Below the pieces are notes generated by a model. That model made no database searches, was not told the DNA's origin, and saw only the letters and a list, made by a program, of their open reading frames with translations. From a virus: a stretch of 55,610 bases of DNA. A program made the translations under genes and the position numbers. The first letter of the stretch is position 1, and every line of letters starts with the position of its first letter. Shown here one piece after another: positions 32,900 to 41,956 of this stretch. Where the stretch lies: positions 1-55,610 of IMG/VR virus record IMGVR_UViG_3300022848_000583, one strand, 5' to 3'.

Positions 32900-33333
32900 C
32901 GTGCTTTGCCCTGGTGGAAGATATCATGTTCAGTTACTATACGGAACTTTAGGCCGTGTTGATCACACCATGCTTGAGCCGCTTGCCACTTGTGCATGTT
33001 TAGCACTGCCGCGGCTTGATCCCTTGGACTTTTTGCTTCATCCAACGAAGTTTCTTTGTTTGGCTTGACTTCAATTAGTTCTGCATGTTTCTCGCCATTC
33101 TTCTTTACATACACAACCATGAAGTCAGGAACGTATACTGTGTTTTTGTTAGTAAAAGGATTTCTATAAGGAATACGTATCGATTCGCTTGCCCACTGTA
33201 GTATAGCAGGATTCTCATCACAGAAGCGCATGAACACATGTTCCCATCCGCTTCTAAACTGTGGTGTTTTGTTTCCTACATATTTTGATGTATTCTTTAC
33301 TTGATAAAATCCATTATGGTACTTGGAGCTCAT
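32896..33333 (-). CDS. 4: Head completion protein gp4
   Basis: The 145-residue protein aligns with T4 gp4 by eye: YHNGFYQVKNTSKYVG, then SGWEHVFMRFCDENP, WASESIRIPY, VPDFMVVYV, LIEVKPNKE, WQAAQAWCDQHGLKFRIVTE. PDF and E-x-K together form a PD-(D/E)xK nuclease-like core. gp4 finishes filled heads before tail joining. It overlaps the next upstream gene by 4 bases. Confidence 0.9.
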   Translation of the reverse strand: MSSKYHNGFYQVKNTSKYVGNKTPQFRSGWEHVFMRFCDENPAILQWASESIRIPYRNPFTNKNTVYVPDFMVVYVKKNGEKHAELIEVKPNKETSLDEAKSPRDQAAAVLNMHKWQAAQAWCDQHGLKFRIVTEHDIFHQGKAR

Positions 33334-33728
33334 GGCAATATTGATCGTTGTACGTATTTGTTAATGGTTGGTGCATTTTTTATTCCCAAGAAACTGGTTC
33401 CTACACGGTCGAAGTTTAAAAACATTGCAGTGTAGGCATCTAAGTCACCTATAGGGATTTTTTGGAATTCCTGCAATGTCTCCATTGGATTCAAACCTTG
33501 CTTTACACTTGTATAAATTACAGCACTGGCTAAAGCCCTAGCAGATTGTTTGTCAGCAGTAACAGTTTCAAAGAAACCAACTATAGCAGAATCAACGTTA
33601 CTGCTTACTTCTACAGGAATTTCTGTAAAATTATTAAAATACTTTTGTATGTCTTTTTGGACAATAGCATTCAGATTAACTGATCCTAGGTTTGTGGGAT
33701 TATTTTTTGTCTTAACCAAATTTGGCAT
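33330..33728 (-). CDS. Conserved small protein of the tail/head gene block
   Basis: The 132-residue protein has a basic N-terminus and a helical body (SNVDSAIVGFFETV, SARALASAVIYTSVKQGLNP) and ends with FLNFDRVGTSFLGIKN. I recall this type beside gp4 in marine T4-like phages, where it is hypothetical and probably structural. It overlaps gp4 by 4 bases and the 62-residue gene by one base. Confidence 0.65.
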   Translation of the reverse strand: MPNLVKTKNNPTNLGSVNLNAIVQKDIQKYFNNFTEIPVEVSSNVDSAIVGFFETVTADKQSARALASAVIYTSVKQGLNPMETLQEFQKIPIGDLDAYTAMFLNFDRVGTSFLGIKNAPTINKYVQRSILP

Positions 33729-33916
33729 TAATTATCCTTTGCAACACGCTGATTACTCGGTACTGATGGAAGTTTGCTTTCAATCTTATAAGCAGTGCCT
33801 TGTGCAAAATAGTTCTCTTGCGTAGTTGTGTCTATAGAAGTTAACTCAGACGCAGTATTACTAGTACTTTCTCCAAAAATTGAAGAAGAAAATATGGCAC
33901 TATTGGATATTGTCAT
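33728..33916 (-). CDS. Small Ser/Thr-rich protein of unknown function
   Basis: The 62-residue protein is rich in Ser, Thr and Asn and has no recognisable motif. It is supported only by its tight overlaps with both neighbours (4 and 1 bases) in an otherwise continuous late operon. Confidence 0.5.
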   Translation of the reverse strand: MTISNSAIFSSSIFGESTSNTASELTSIDTTTQENYFAQGTAYKIESKLPSVPSNQRVAKDN

Positions 33917-35670
33917 TGTGTGGTTTTTCCTGGGTTGGTGTTTCTACCAAATCTAATTTCAGGTGGAACTAGATCATCAATATTACCTGTTTCAACAAAT
34001 TTTTGTCCTTGCTCTCCTGCTAGTTCTATCATTGACTGCAAATCTCGTGTGGTGTTAGGTCCTGTTGATGCAATTAGTCTATCTCCAAAAGGAGTACGCT
34101 TGAGTGCATTAATGCCATTTGTTACAGTGTTTGTGCCTGTAGTAAACGTTGTATCGTTTAGACTTTGGGGTCCTATCTTGGTCGTGCCGCTGGCGGCTCT
34201 ACTTTGTTGGCTAAACAGTGCTTGCGCATCACTAGCTAAATTCTGTCCTATAGATGCTATTCTACCAAAGAATCCACTGTTAACTGGTGTAGTTGATTGG
34301 TCAGTTGCAGATACTGTGGATCCGCCTGCATCTTTTGCTAAATCTAAAACGTTATTAAGATTAGTTGTACCAGCAATGTCACCATTCAATGAAGAAAGAC
34401 TTTCTATGAAGGGGAAACTAGCACCAAATCCTGGAGTTCCTGTTATCGGTGAAGTCACTGACTGGAATATATCTGGAATTGCACCTAATGATATGCCGTT
34501 GCTTATTAAATTGTTAGATCCAGGGTTGCTCTGTTTTGCCGTTGGATTGTCTAGTTTAATTTGTGTTTGTGCATCATTAAATTCTACAGAACTATTGTTT
34601 GGTACAAACACAGTATTCCTTGGGTCTTGACCACTTAATATGCTTTTAATTTGTTGTGTTAGCTCTGTTTCAGCAAGTCCTTTAAGATCTGTATTATTAG
34701 TTTCTAGATTTTGAAAAGTTCTAAACGCGGTAAACAATGCACTACCTACGCCAGCGGCATTTGTTCCCCTGGCCCCACCTGTGCCACTTTCGGATAGTAT
34801 TGTGTCAATTGCATTAACGAAACCTCCTGGGCCCAATATACTTTCTACCCCGCCGCCTTGCGGTGTGAGTGGACTTGGCGACTTGTCATAATGTAACTCA
34901 CCAAAGCCAATTACTGTTGAGGGATTGACGTCTCCTGTTGCGTACAAGACTGTTGTGAAGTCAACTGTCATCCTATGACTTAATGTAGCATTTTGACTAG
35001 CATCATGATTACCGTGTTCAAATTTTGTAATTATAGGGTTAATTAACGTGTATTCACTGAATCTTTTTTGATGTAAGCTATACACTCTGATGGCATTTAA
35101 GTATTGTGGTGTACCAAATGACGTGCCTCTCGGGGCATAACCAAAGTCATTTAACCCTGTTGAGCCTTCTGATAAACCAGGCACAAAAACTTCTCCGCCC
35201 TCTACCCTCGGTCTATACTTGGAGTTTCTATAATAGGTACTGTTTACTTCGCCCGATTCAGATCCCGAAGATGACTTGTAACCTAAATCTGTGTCGCGAT
35301 AGTAATGTGTTAAGTAGTCAAACCAAAAGTGTCTAACTACATCTGCTGAATCGTCATGAAATTCAATATCAATTGAAGGATAACGTAATTTTGTTTGAAC
35401 AATGTCTTTTCTATTGTAACTATTTAATTCTGTATTATCAACTGTGTATCGTGGCAAAGTAACTGCTTTAACCAACATCCCAGTTTCTAGTTGCTTGGTC
35501 CTAGCGTACGATGCTGTACTAGCAAAGTCAAAAAATACATGATATAGCCATGTATACTTAGGAGACAACCTATAGTTGTCAGTGACCATTAGTCTACTGG
35601 CGTGTTTGTAGTCTTTTACTGTATCGCCAGTACCTAGTTGTCTTAAAAATCCGTCAAAAATGTTTGCCAT
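33913..35670 (-). CDS. Tail-tube-like structural protein (possibly tube-initiator/baseplate type)
   Basis: The 585-residue protein has an N-terminal half with the tail-tube fold pattern seen also in gp19: KYTWLYHVFFDF, LVKAVTLPRYTVD, then LRYPSIDIEFHDDSADVV. A second matching strand set sits near TLINPIITKFEHGNHD and LSHRMTVDFTTVLY. The C-terminal 300 residues are low-complexity and rich in Ser, Thr, Asn and Gly. This fits a baseplate-associated tube protein such as T4 gp54 or gp48, but the long tail is not in T4. It follows gp19 in a late operon. Confidence 0.6.
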   Translation of the reverse strand: MANIFDGFLRQLGTGDTVKDYKHASRLMVTDNYRLSPKYTWLYHVFFDFASTASYARTKQLETGMLVKAVTLPRYTVDNTELNSYNRKDIVQTKLRYPSIDIEFHDDSADVVRHFWFDYLTHYYRDTDLGYKSSSGSESGEVNSTYYRNSKYRPRVEGGEVFVPGLSEGSTGLNDFGYAPRGTSFGTPQYLNAIRVYSLHQKRFSEYTLINPIITKFEHGNHDASQNATLSHRMTVDFTTVLYATGDVNPSTVIGFGELHYDKSPSPLTPQGGGVESILGPGGFVNAIDTILSESGTGGARGTNAAGVGSALFTAFRTFQNLETNNTDLKGLAETELTQQIKSILSGQDPRNTVFVPNNSSVEFNDAQTQIKLDNPTAKQSNPGSNNLISNGISLGAIPDIFQSVTSPITGTPGFGASFPFIESLSSLNGDIAGTTNLNNVLDLAKDAGGSTVSATDQSTTPVNSGFFGRIASIGQNLASDAQALFSQQSRAASGTTKIGPQSLNDTTFTTGTNTVTNGINALKRTPFGDRLIASTGPNTTRDLQSMIELAGEQGQKFVETGNIDDLVPPEIRFGRNTNPGKTTQ

Positions 35671-35687
35671 ATATAGAGCCTTATATG

Positions 35688-35696
35688 GTATTTATC
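35688..35696 (-). promoter_or_regulatory. Late promoter GATAAATAC
   Basis: Minus-strand GATAAATAC, 17 bases before the ATG at 35670 and immediately after the gp19 terminator. Confidence 0.6.
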
Positions 35697-35703
35697 CCAA
35701 AAA

Positions 35704-35730
35704 AATACCCGGATTTTTTGTCCGGGTATT
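35704..35730 (-). terminator. Rho-independent terminator after gp19
   Basis: A perfect 10-base-pair stem (35704-35713 with 35721-35730, 7-base loop) rich in G/C, followed on the minus strand by a seven-T run. Confidence 0.88.
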
Positions 35731-35752
35731 GTCTTAGTGCCTAATTTAAATA

Positions 35753-36376
35753 TTAACCACCACCTGTAACTAGTGTACCTAAAGTTCTTCCTACTGCTGA
35801 TCCTACGCCTGTACCAGTTGGTGTCTGGACTGCGTTATCATACATAATTGTTAAATCAATTTGTGCAGGATCATTTGAACTGTAGTCCATGTCACCATAG
35901 TTTACTTGGCTTACCAATGCACCATATAGTTCCCACGTTTCCAAAACATTAGCTTCATTGGCTCCGTTACCACCATCCAGCATTTCGAACTTAAGAACAA
36001 ATTTGTAATCAATACCTGAACTTGCTGATGCTTGTTCTGCAAAGTCGAATTGTTTCTGAATTTGTTCTCCAACAAGTTTGCTAACATTCCCGCCAGCATC
36101 ATCACGCAATGCAACTGTGATGTCCTGCCAGTTTGGTTTACCTATTAACTTAACTTTACTGTTATACACATCAAGTGTAATTGGGTCAAAGTTAAGATTT
36201 GGTCTGGCAATACTTACTACTTGTTTTGTGAGCTCTACTTTTTCGCTACTAACACCAAAGTTTTCAAATATCGCCCGGAAGCGGTATTTCATCTTTGGCA
36301 TTAACAAACCTTGAGTACTTGCACTCTGGTCTGTACTCAAAGGTACTGTAAATCTGTTTAATGACGATATTGCCAT
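35753..36376 (-). CDS. 19: Tail tube protein gp19
   Basis: The 207-residue protein fits the T4-like tail tube monomer: MPKMKYRFRAIFENFG, LTKQVVSIARPNLNFD, NSKVKLIGKPNWQDITVALRDD, and VLETWELYGALVSQVNYGDMDY. These are the beta strands that stack into the inner tube of the contractile tail. It follows the sheath gene as in T4, with its own late promoter and a strong terminator, which suits a highly expressed product. Confidence 0.93.
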   Translation of the reverse strand: MAISSLNRFTVPLSTDQSASTQGLLMPKMKYRFRAIFENFGVSSEKVELTKQVVSIARPNLNFDPITLDVYNSKVKLIGKPNWQDITVALRDDAGGNVSKLVGEQIQKQFDFAEQASASSGIDYKFVLKFEMLDGGNGANEANVLETWELYGALVSQVNYGDMDYSSNDPAQIDLTIMYDNAVQTPTGTGVGSAVGRTLGTLVTGGG

Positions 36377-36396
36377 ATTATGTTCTCCTGTTATAA

Positions 36397-36405
36397 GTAT
36401 TTATC
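36397..36405 (-). promoter_or_regulatory. Late promoter GATAAATAC for gp19
   Basis: Minus-strand GATAAATAC, 20 bases before the gp19 ATG, with CAGGAGA as ribosome site between. Confidence 0.65.
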
Positions 36406-36427
36406 GAAAATACCCATTGTGTTAACG

Positions 36428-36441
36428 GAGCCCGGAGGCTC
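36428..36441 (-). terminator. Possible hairpin between gp18 and gp19
   Basis: A 5-base-pair G/C stem (GAGCC/GGCTC) with a 4-base loop just after the gp18 stop. No T run follows, so it may only slow or process the transcript. Confidence 0.35.
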
Positions 36442-36456
36442 TATTAAGTACTACTA

Positions 36457-39400
36457 TTATAAAGTTCCTGCGGCTATATCACCTGGATTTTTTAGTCTAA
36501 TTGGAATGAAGATAAATTCAACTGCCTTCATTGGTTCAATAGCAATATCAACATACAACTCGTTACGTGCAATACGTGTCGGAGTATTGTTTGAATTATC
36601 GCAAACTACCAAGTAGTCAAAAAGACCACGTTTAGAAACTAAATCATTTAGTGAGCCACTAATAATATTTGAGATTTGATCTCTTGTTATTTTATCGTTT
36701 GGTTCAAACAAGAATCCATCTCCAACTCTTGCAAGTGATGTTCGTATAAAGTTAACTAAACGTGCTACGTTAATACGATCCAAACTACTTGCGGTTGGAT
36801 TACGAGTCTTCTGTCCAAATACAACTAAGCCAATGCCTGGCAAATTAGTAATTGGGTTGATCTTGTTTTCGTACAGTGTATCGCGTAGTCCTACTCTAAT
36901 ACTGTTAGTTTCAAACTCTCCTGTTGTTGAGTTAATATAACCAACACTAGAAGCATTGTCTACTAGACCTCGTCTTGTACCTGCTGGTGCAAACCACTGA
37001 TACGCAACATTATCGTTAAAGATCATTGTGCGCAGTGCCATATGACTTGATGGGACAACAATAGCGTTGCCTTGTAAGTCTGAAGTCAGACCTGCTGGAT
37101 AATACACACCTAAGTACGGATCACTAGTTGATAGTCCGTCTCCGTTAGTATTATTACTCCAGGCAGCAATGTCAGTAGCAGTTGGTGCTAGGCGTAACGG
37201 GGTATCACCAATAACAAACGCTGTATTCTTGCGATCGTTATTAAGAGCTACCATTTCATCAATTACTTCTTCATACCCTGGTGCGGCAATAATATTAAAA
37301 CTATATTGATCTTCACGCACTTCAGTATTTGCTGTTACTGCACTTTGCATTGCGGCTACAATTGATTGTCTTTGTGCTTTACGTCCTGCATTCATAGCAC
37401 CACTAGTTTGTACTCCACTTTGTGTTTGCCATGTGTTCTTTACAGTTGGTAAACTGCTACCCGCGCCTGGAACTGCTGGCAAAGTTGGGAATGCAGTTGC
37501 GTTAAACTTATCATTTACGTACTGTTTAATGTTGTATCCACCTCTACGCATGTTCCACAAAAGTGTACCACGTGGGAAAAGTCTATAGTCCGGTGCGTCT
37601 TGGTCAATATAATCACTTGCTAACAAACTTGTAATTGATGGTAGAGCTCCTGTGATAATGTCTGTAGTACCATCTGTATCCCAACGTGCATCTGCAAACA
37701 CGATACCATTCTGACTTGTTTGGTCTGTGTTGTCAATTAATACAAAAGCAGTACCACTGTAGCGATAAAGTTTTGGATAGTTTTCTAAATCACTGCTGTC
37801 TAACCACAAATCACCTGCTTTGAGTGAAGTTACACCATCGCTTTGGAATGTTGGCTCGGTTGCACTAACTTGCACACCGTTTGCATCTGTCAGACTTAAA
37901 TTAAAACCACGTGCATCTGTTGTTGACCCGTCATAGTAACTGCTCTTGTAGCCTTTCCAGCCACCGATATCAGCAATCATAATATCAACTGCGGCAGCGT
38001 CACTATAGTACCAAAGTGTGCCGTCTGCTGGTGCTTGGTATGGAGCAGTAGTGCTGTATGTGTATGTTAGTGCTTCCCAGTTAGTCAATGCAAGAACACT
38101 GCCAGCGTACAATATAGTACCTGTTGTGCTACTTGAAAAACCTGCATCTGCTGTTGGTGTACCCGAAACATCTGTTAGGTAAATATCACCACCATAGATA
38201 TGAGTGAAAGTAATAACATTTGTACTACTTACACTAATGTCTAACTCTGGAATGTTAAGTGCTAGTATGTCGCTTACAAAAAGTGCTGGTGATGTACCTG
38301 ACAATACTACTGTGTACTCTGTAATCACTGCTGAGCCAATACTGGTAACACCAATCTTTAGTTGCTCAGTGGCAGTAAATGGATTAGCGGCTGTTGCAGT
38401 ACCACTAACTACTGTTTGTCCTGCTACTCTACGACTAAATGGCTTGTAACCACCTGTGCTTGTACGTAATGGATCATAAGCAACCCAAAGTGTACCAGCG
38501 GCAATACCATTACCGCCACCAGCTGGATCTAAACCATAAAGTGCATTTTCTGCTCTGTTGTAGAAAGGAGCAGCCTGTGTAGTGAATATATCTGTGGTTG
38601 TGCTGTACTTTTTAATAGTCAAATCAGCACCTGAACCAGTTGCACCAAGTTTAGCAAATACTGAACCTGTCGGACGTGGTGTTGTGTCTGTGCTTCTCCA
38701 ACTTGGATATGCGGCAAAGCTACCGTAAAGCAATAGTGGGTTAGCGTATGTTCCTGCTGTAATGCCCAATGTTGTTAATGGAGTTCCTGATCCGTTAGCA
38801 ATTGCAATCTTTCCGTCTGCTGTTGCTCCGTCGCTTTCTGCTAGGCTTGAAGCATACAAGTACAACTTGTTGCCTACATTAGCGGCTGTAACACCAGTAA
38901 CTGCGGCAGTGTTGATTGAGCTAACAACTTGGTCTAGTGTCCTACCAGCGCCAGTATTACCAATAGTAACGGTATCGCCGTTAATTGTAACTGTAGCGGC
39001 TGGAGTGCTTGCAGGAATACTTGGTGAACTTGCTGTACCTTGGATTGTAGCAATACTAGTTGCCCAATCATCTGTTCCTATACGTACCCATGTGTTGTAC
39101 TTTGCATCACCTGTTGGTAAATCTCCACCAGCTTTAAGGAACAAGTTAGCACTGCTTCCTGTGCCAAATGATACAGCATACTGACCAATTTGTCCAATGC
39201 TTGCTTTAGGTACATAGATGCTACTAACTAGTGTTTGATCAGCTGTGCTTGTGATCAGCAACGGAGTATTATTTGTAAATGTATTTGTACTAGCATTCCA
39301 TGAATAAATGCCCCATGCACTTACACTCAAATCTAACCAATGTGTGTTGTTTGCTACTGCGCCTGTTGGGCGAACTGCTGTTGGTGCTAGTTGATCTAAG

Positions 39401-39741
39401 TCAACATTTGCTCTAATAGCAAAAATTTTGTTTACATTACCCAATGCGCTATAAGCTGCCATTAAGCCATATTCATTTCTCTCGTCACCATGCAATGGTG
39501 TGCCTGCGGCGCTTTGCTTAAAGCTGGGATATCCCATTGCGGCAATAAGTTCTCTTTGGCTATTATAAGTCAATAACTTATTTGCTCTAGCGGCTGTTGT
39601 GTCTGCGGCTGTTGTGCCTGAGGGATTTGTTTTGTCCTGGGCTGTGGCCATTATAATAAGTGGTACAGTTCCGACTGCACCTGGAACGTATTGACTTTCG
39701 TCTGTTACGGTAATTTCTACTCCTGGGGATACTAATGCCAT
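36457..39741 (-). CDS. 18: Tail sheath protein gp18, enlarged
   Basis: I place the start at ATG 39741 (MALVSPGVEITVTDES, with AAGGA upstream), giving 1094 residues against about 660 in T4. The N-terminal 130 residues and the last ~385 carry the conserved contractile sheath core (LLWNMRRGGYNIKQYV, RVGLRDTLYENKINPI, VDIAIEPMKAVEFIFIPIRL). The middle ~550 residues are a Thr/Ser/Gly-rich insertion of beta-type repeats, including two GDLWL/GTLWY-type segments (DGTLWYYSD, GDLWLDSSD ... LYRYSGTAFV). It forms the outer tail sheath; the insertion should lie on the outside. Confidence 0.92.
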   Translation of the reverse strand: MALVSPGVEITVTDESQYVPGAVGTVPLIIMATAQDKTNPSGTTAADTTAARANKLLTYNSQRELIAAMGYPSFKQSAAGTPLHGDERNEYGLMAAYSALGNVNKIFAIRANVDLDQLAPTAVRPTGAVANNTHWLDLSVSAWGIYSWNASTNTFTNNTPLLITSTADQTLVSSIYVPKASIGQIGQYAVSFGTGSSANLFLKAGGDLPTGDAKYNTWVRIGTDDWATSIATIQGTASSPSIPASTPAATVTINGDTVTIGNTGAGRTLDQVVSSINTAAVTGVTAANVGNKLYLYASSLAESDGATADGKIAIANGSGTPLTTLGITAGTYANPLLLYGSFAAYPSWRSTDTTPRPTGSVFAKLGATGSGADLTIKKYSTTTDIFTTQAAPFYNRAENALYGLDPAGGGNGIAAGTLWVAYDPLRTSTGGYKPFSRRVAGQTVVSGTATAANPFTATEQLKIGVTSIGSAVITEYTVVLSGTSPALFVSDILALNIPELDISVSSTNVITFTHIYGGDIYLTDVSGTPTADAGFSSSTTGTILYAGSVLALTNWEALTYTYSTTAPYQAPADGTLWYYSDAAAVDIMIADIGGWKGYKSSYYDGSTTDARGFNLSLTDANGVQVSATEPTFQSDGVTSLKAGDLWLDSSDLENYPKLYRYSGTAFVLIDNTDQTSQNGIVFADARWDTDGTTDIITGALPSITSLLASDYIDQDAPDYRLFPRGTLLWNMRRGGYNIKQYVNDKFNATAFPTLPAVPGAGSSLPTVKNTWQTQSGVQTSGAMNAGRKAQRQSIVAAMQSAVTANTEVREDQYSFNIIAAPGYEEVIDEMVALNNDRKNTAFVIGDTPLRLAPTATDIAAWSNNTNGDGLSTSDPYLGVYYPAGLTSDLQGNAIVVPSSHMALRTMIFNDNVAYQWFAPAGTRRGLVDNASSVGYINSTTGEFETNSIRVGLRDTLYENKINPITNLPGIGLVVFGQKTRNPTASSLDRINVARLVNFIRTSLARVGDGFLFEPNDKITRDQISNIISGSLNDLVSKRGLFDYLVVCDNSNNTPTRIARNELYVDIAIEPMKAVEFIFIPIRLKNPGDIAAGTL

Positions 39742-39770
39742 GTTCTTTTCCTTTTTAAGAAACTTTGTTA

Positions 39771-39778
39771 TATTTATA
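39771..39778 (-). promoter_or_regulatory. Late promoter TATAAATA for gp18
   Basis: Perfect T4-type octamer, 29 bases before the gp18 ATG with a normal leader and ribosome site. Confidence 0.75.
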
Positions 39779-39827
39779 ATAACACTATAGATTTTAGGTC
39801 GTTTAGATGCCTTTCGAAAGGTTTGCT

Positions 39828-39835
39828 TATAAATA
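39828..39835 (+). promoter_or_regulatory. Late promoter TATAAATA for zinc-ribbon gene
   Basis: Perfect octamer 5 bases before the ATG at 39841, giving a leaderless message. It is divergent from the gp18 promoter about 50 bases away. Confidence 0.65.
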
Positions 39836-39840
39836 CTAGC

Positions 39841-40185
39841 ATGCAACGTCCTTTATGTCCCACATGTCACGGTAATCCAGTGGCAATAAACTACTATTCT
39901 AAAGGCAAAGTCCGTTATAGAAAACAGTGTTCCGGTTGTGCTCGACAGGGTAAAAGGGGAAAACAGGTTGCCGCCTGGCTACGTGCTGGCTATAAGAAAA
40001 AATTAACTTGCGAACGATGCGGATTCAAAGCTAAACACAAACAACAGATGTTTGTTTTTTATGTAGATGGTAATTTAAAAAATAACAATTGGGTTAATCT
40101 AAGAAGCGTATGTGCTAACTGTAGGATAGAACTACAACAGACTACAAACTCCTGGGTCGAAAGTTCCATCAAAGACGATATATGA
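39841..40185 (+). CDS. Zinc-finger/HNH-like small protein
   Basis: The 114-residue basic protein has four Cys pairs: CPTCHG, CSGCARQ, CERCGF and CANCR, enough for two zinc sites. The final part (VFYVDGNLKNNNWVNLRSVCANC) resembles the end of HNH nucleases, but the catalytic first histidines are missing. I recall similar proteins in marine T4-like phages, unnamed. It may bind nucleic acid. The next gene overlaps it by ATGA. Confidence 0.7.
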   Translation: MQRPLCPTCHGNPVAINYYSKGKVRYRKQCSGCARQGKRGKQVAAWLRAGYKKKLTCERCGFKAKHKQQMFVFYVDGNLKNNNWVNLRSVCANCRIELQQTTNSWVESSIKDDI

Positions 40186-40964
40186 AATTCTTAATAAAAT
40201 TTAAAAACTTCAACCAGCTGATCTGTAACATTGATGACAGCGATGTTGGTGCAAGGTATTACAGTTTAGTTAAGTCAAATTATCAACAGTCATTTCCTGT
40301 ATATCGAGATCGACCTAAATTTACAAGACAGTACCTAAGTAGTTTGGCAGAACAAGCAAACAATCACTTCCGTTGGAACTGGGATGTTAACGAGCTTACC
40401 CTTGAAAACACAACACAATTACACAAAGATATAGAACAACTGCTAGTAGATGGATTTGACAGTATCCCTGCAGATCTGGATCATGTTATACACGATTTGC
40501 ATTACGGTTTACATATATTACAGGATAATGTTACGCCTAGTAGGATAGGTTGGATGCAGATAGAATGGTACAACGACAGCGGCTTTGCACTAGAAGACTA
40601 CAAGTTTAAGTCCAAATTGGATATTGGAGATCTTAGACTACAAAACCCTTACGTTGGACATGGTCCTTTACAAGTATACACCGAGAAGGATTTTACCAAC
40701 ATAAGCCAGACTTGTAAGTTTCATGATGTTGCTAAACCTGGTATTAACTTAATTACAGTGTCTACTGATAAGTTCAATGAAGAAGATCAACTAATAGAAA
40801 AGTTTCAGCAACATGATCCTAAATTTGTAGATCAACATGGTATTGAAAAAATTAAATCGTATATAGGATTCCCGGTTGTAGGGAAAGTTGAGAATATAGA
40901 CTTGTTAGAACAAATAATAAGTTACGATTCGATCTTAGAATTAGAAAGTATTAAGTTTGATTAA
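40182..40964 (+). CDS. Conserved hypothetical protein
   Basis: The 260-residue protein begins MKFLIKFKNFNQLICNIDD and has no motif I recognise. It contains a His/Asp-containing helical stretch (HVIHDLHYGLHILQD) and a strand pair near GWMQIEWYND. It is translationally coupled to the zinc-finger gene and ends convergent with the kinase gene (4-base overlap). Confidence 0.6.
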   Translation: MKFLIKFKNFNQLICNIDDSDVGARYYSLVKSNYQQSFPVYRDRPKFTRQYLSSLAEQANNHFRWNWDVNELTLENTTQLHKDIEQLLVDGFDSIPADLDHVIHDLHYGLHILQDNVTPSRIGWMQIEWYNDSGFALEDYKFKSKLDIGDLRLQNPYVGHGPLQVYTEKDFTNISQTCKFHDVAKPGINLITVSTDKFNEEDQLIEKFQQHDPKFVDQHGIEKIKSYIGFPVVGKVENIDLLEQIISYDSILELESIKFD

Positions 40965-41572
40965 AGTCGGCTACTGATCTTAGAGTAGAGATGATTTACA
41001 GTGCTGTTGTTGTTAAGCACTAGGTCAAACACAGTTTGTAGCCAAGCCCATTCACTTATGTGTACGTTTTGTTCTTCTAATTGTTTAACTGCATCCTCGT
41101 AGCCGTTACTGGCTAACATACCTTGCGGATACCATTCTGGCAGTGCTCCACGCTGGACCCACCACACTTTTCCGCCTGCTTTCTTTATCACTTCAACTTC
41201 GTTTGGGAAACGTACATCGCTAATGACTATGTCGCTATCTTGCTGTAACAGCCTATGTTCTAAACTAGCAATCCATATATCATTGTGGAAACTTTTACGA
41301 CAAACTTCTGTACCCCAGTATTGCAGTACCCAACGTGGAGTAAGTTCGGGCATGTTTAGTCTTTCTGCCCACCAAGCGTCTACTTGTTCTCGCCATTCAC
41401 GTGCTTCAGGGGTTGCACCTTCGAGCAGTTGTCTATCCCAACCAAAGATAGATGCTACAGCGTCGTTAAGTGCGCCAGCAAAACTGTCACGTTGATAATT
41501 GTGTTCATCTACTAGGTAGTTTGCTACTGTGTCTTTGCCGGATCCAATGAATCCACATATTCCTATAATCAT
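40961..41572 (-). CDS. 1: Deoxynucleoside monophosphate kinase (gp1 type)
   Basis: I take ATG 41572 as start (MIIGICGFIGSGKDTVANYL), which places the P-loop GFIGSGKDT at the very N-terminus as in T4 gp1; the longer frame adds six residues. The 203-residue protein then has RDSFAGALNDAVASIFGW, WVLQYWGTEVCR and VISDVRFPNEVEVI, matching the dNMP kinase family that phosphorylates dNMPs for phage DNA synthesis. Confidence 0.88.
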   Translation of the reverse strand: MIIGICGFIGSGKDTVANYLVDEHNYQRDSFAGALNDAVASIFGWDRQLLEGATPEAREWREQVDAWWAERLNMPELTPRWVLQYWGTEVCRKSFHNDIWIASLEHRLLQQDSDIVISDVRFPNEVEVIKKAGGKVWWVQRGALPEWYPQGMLASNGYEDAVKQLEEQNVHISEWAWLQTVFDLVLNNNSTVNHLYSKISSRL

Positions 41573-41602
41573 AGATAGATTATAACACAATTAAGTTAAG
41601 AA

Positions 41603-41956
41603 TCAAACGCCGTATTTGTTCTTTTTAGGTTTAGCTACAGGACTAAGTTTATTAACAATCGGATGCTCTCTACTGCCTTTAGGAACCATAGTCTTGCCTT
41701 TAATACCTTGCTGTTTCATAGCAGTTTTGGCAATTAGTTCGTCTGCGTCAGAATACATCCATATATGTGCATTGTCTTTCGTGGGGCCAGCTTTGGGTGT
41801 TTTAATATCCGGGGCACCAGCCATTGCTAATCCAATCCTATAATGATCGTAATAGTGTTCATTGCCAAGTTCGACTGCGTGTACTCCAGAGTATTTCAAG
41901 TTACTAGACACGTGCCCTTTATAATGATCTTCTTTAATAAATTCTTTTGCTCTCAT
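41603..41956 (-). CDS. Small protein with capsid-targeting-like N-terminus
   Basis: Starting at ATG 41956, which overlaps the gp13 stop (TAATG), the 117-residue protein begins MRAKEFIKEDHYKG, nearly the same start as gene 9332-10678 (MRAKEFIIEAKG), with an I-K-E site. The rest is basic (pI probably high) with no known motif and ends KLSPVAKPKKNKYGV. It may be packaged in the head; this is inference from the N-terminus. Confidence 0.65.
   Translation of the reverse strand: MRAKEFIKEDHYKGHVSSNLKYSGVHAVELGNEHYYDHYRIGLAMAGAPDIKTPKAGPTKDNAHIWMYSDADELIAKTAMKQQGIKGKTMVPKGSREHPIVNKLSPVAKPKKNKYGV

Noticed and set aside
33920-34630. A 236-codon plus-strand open frame
   Set aside because: Shadow of the tube-like gene on the minus strand, with no homologous motif and no ribosome site.
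33913-35670. Portal protein gp20
   Set aside because: Position after gp19 suggests it, but the N-terminal pattern matches a tail-tube fold and no portal motifs are visible.
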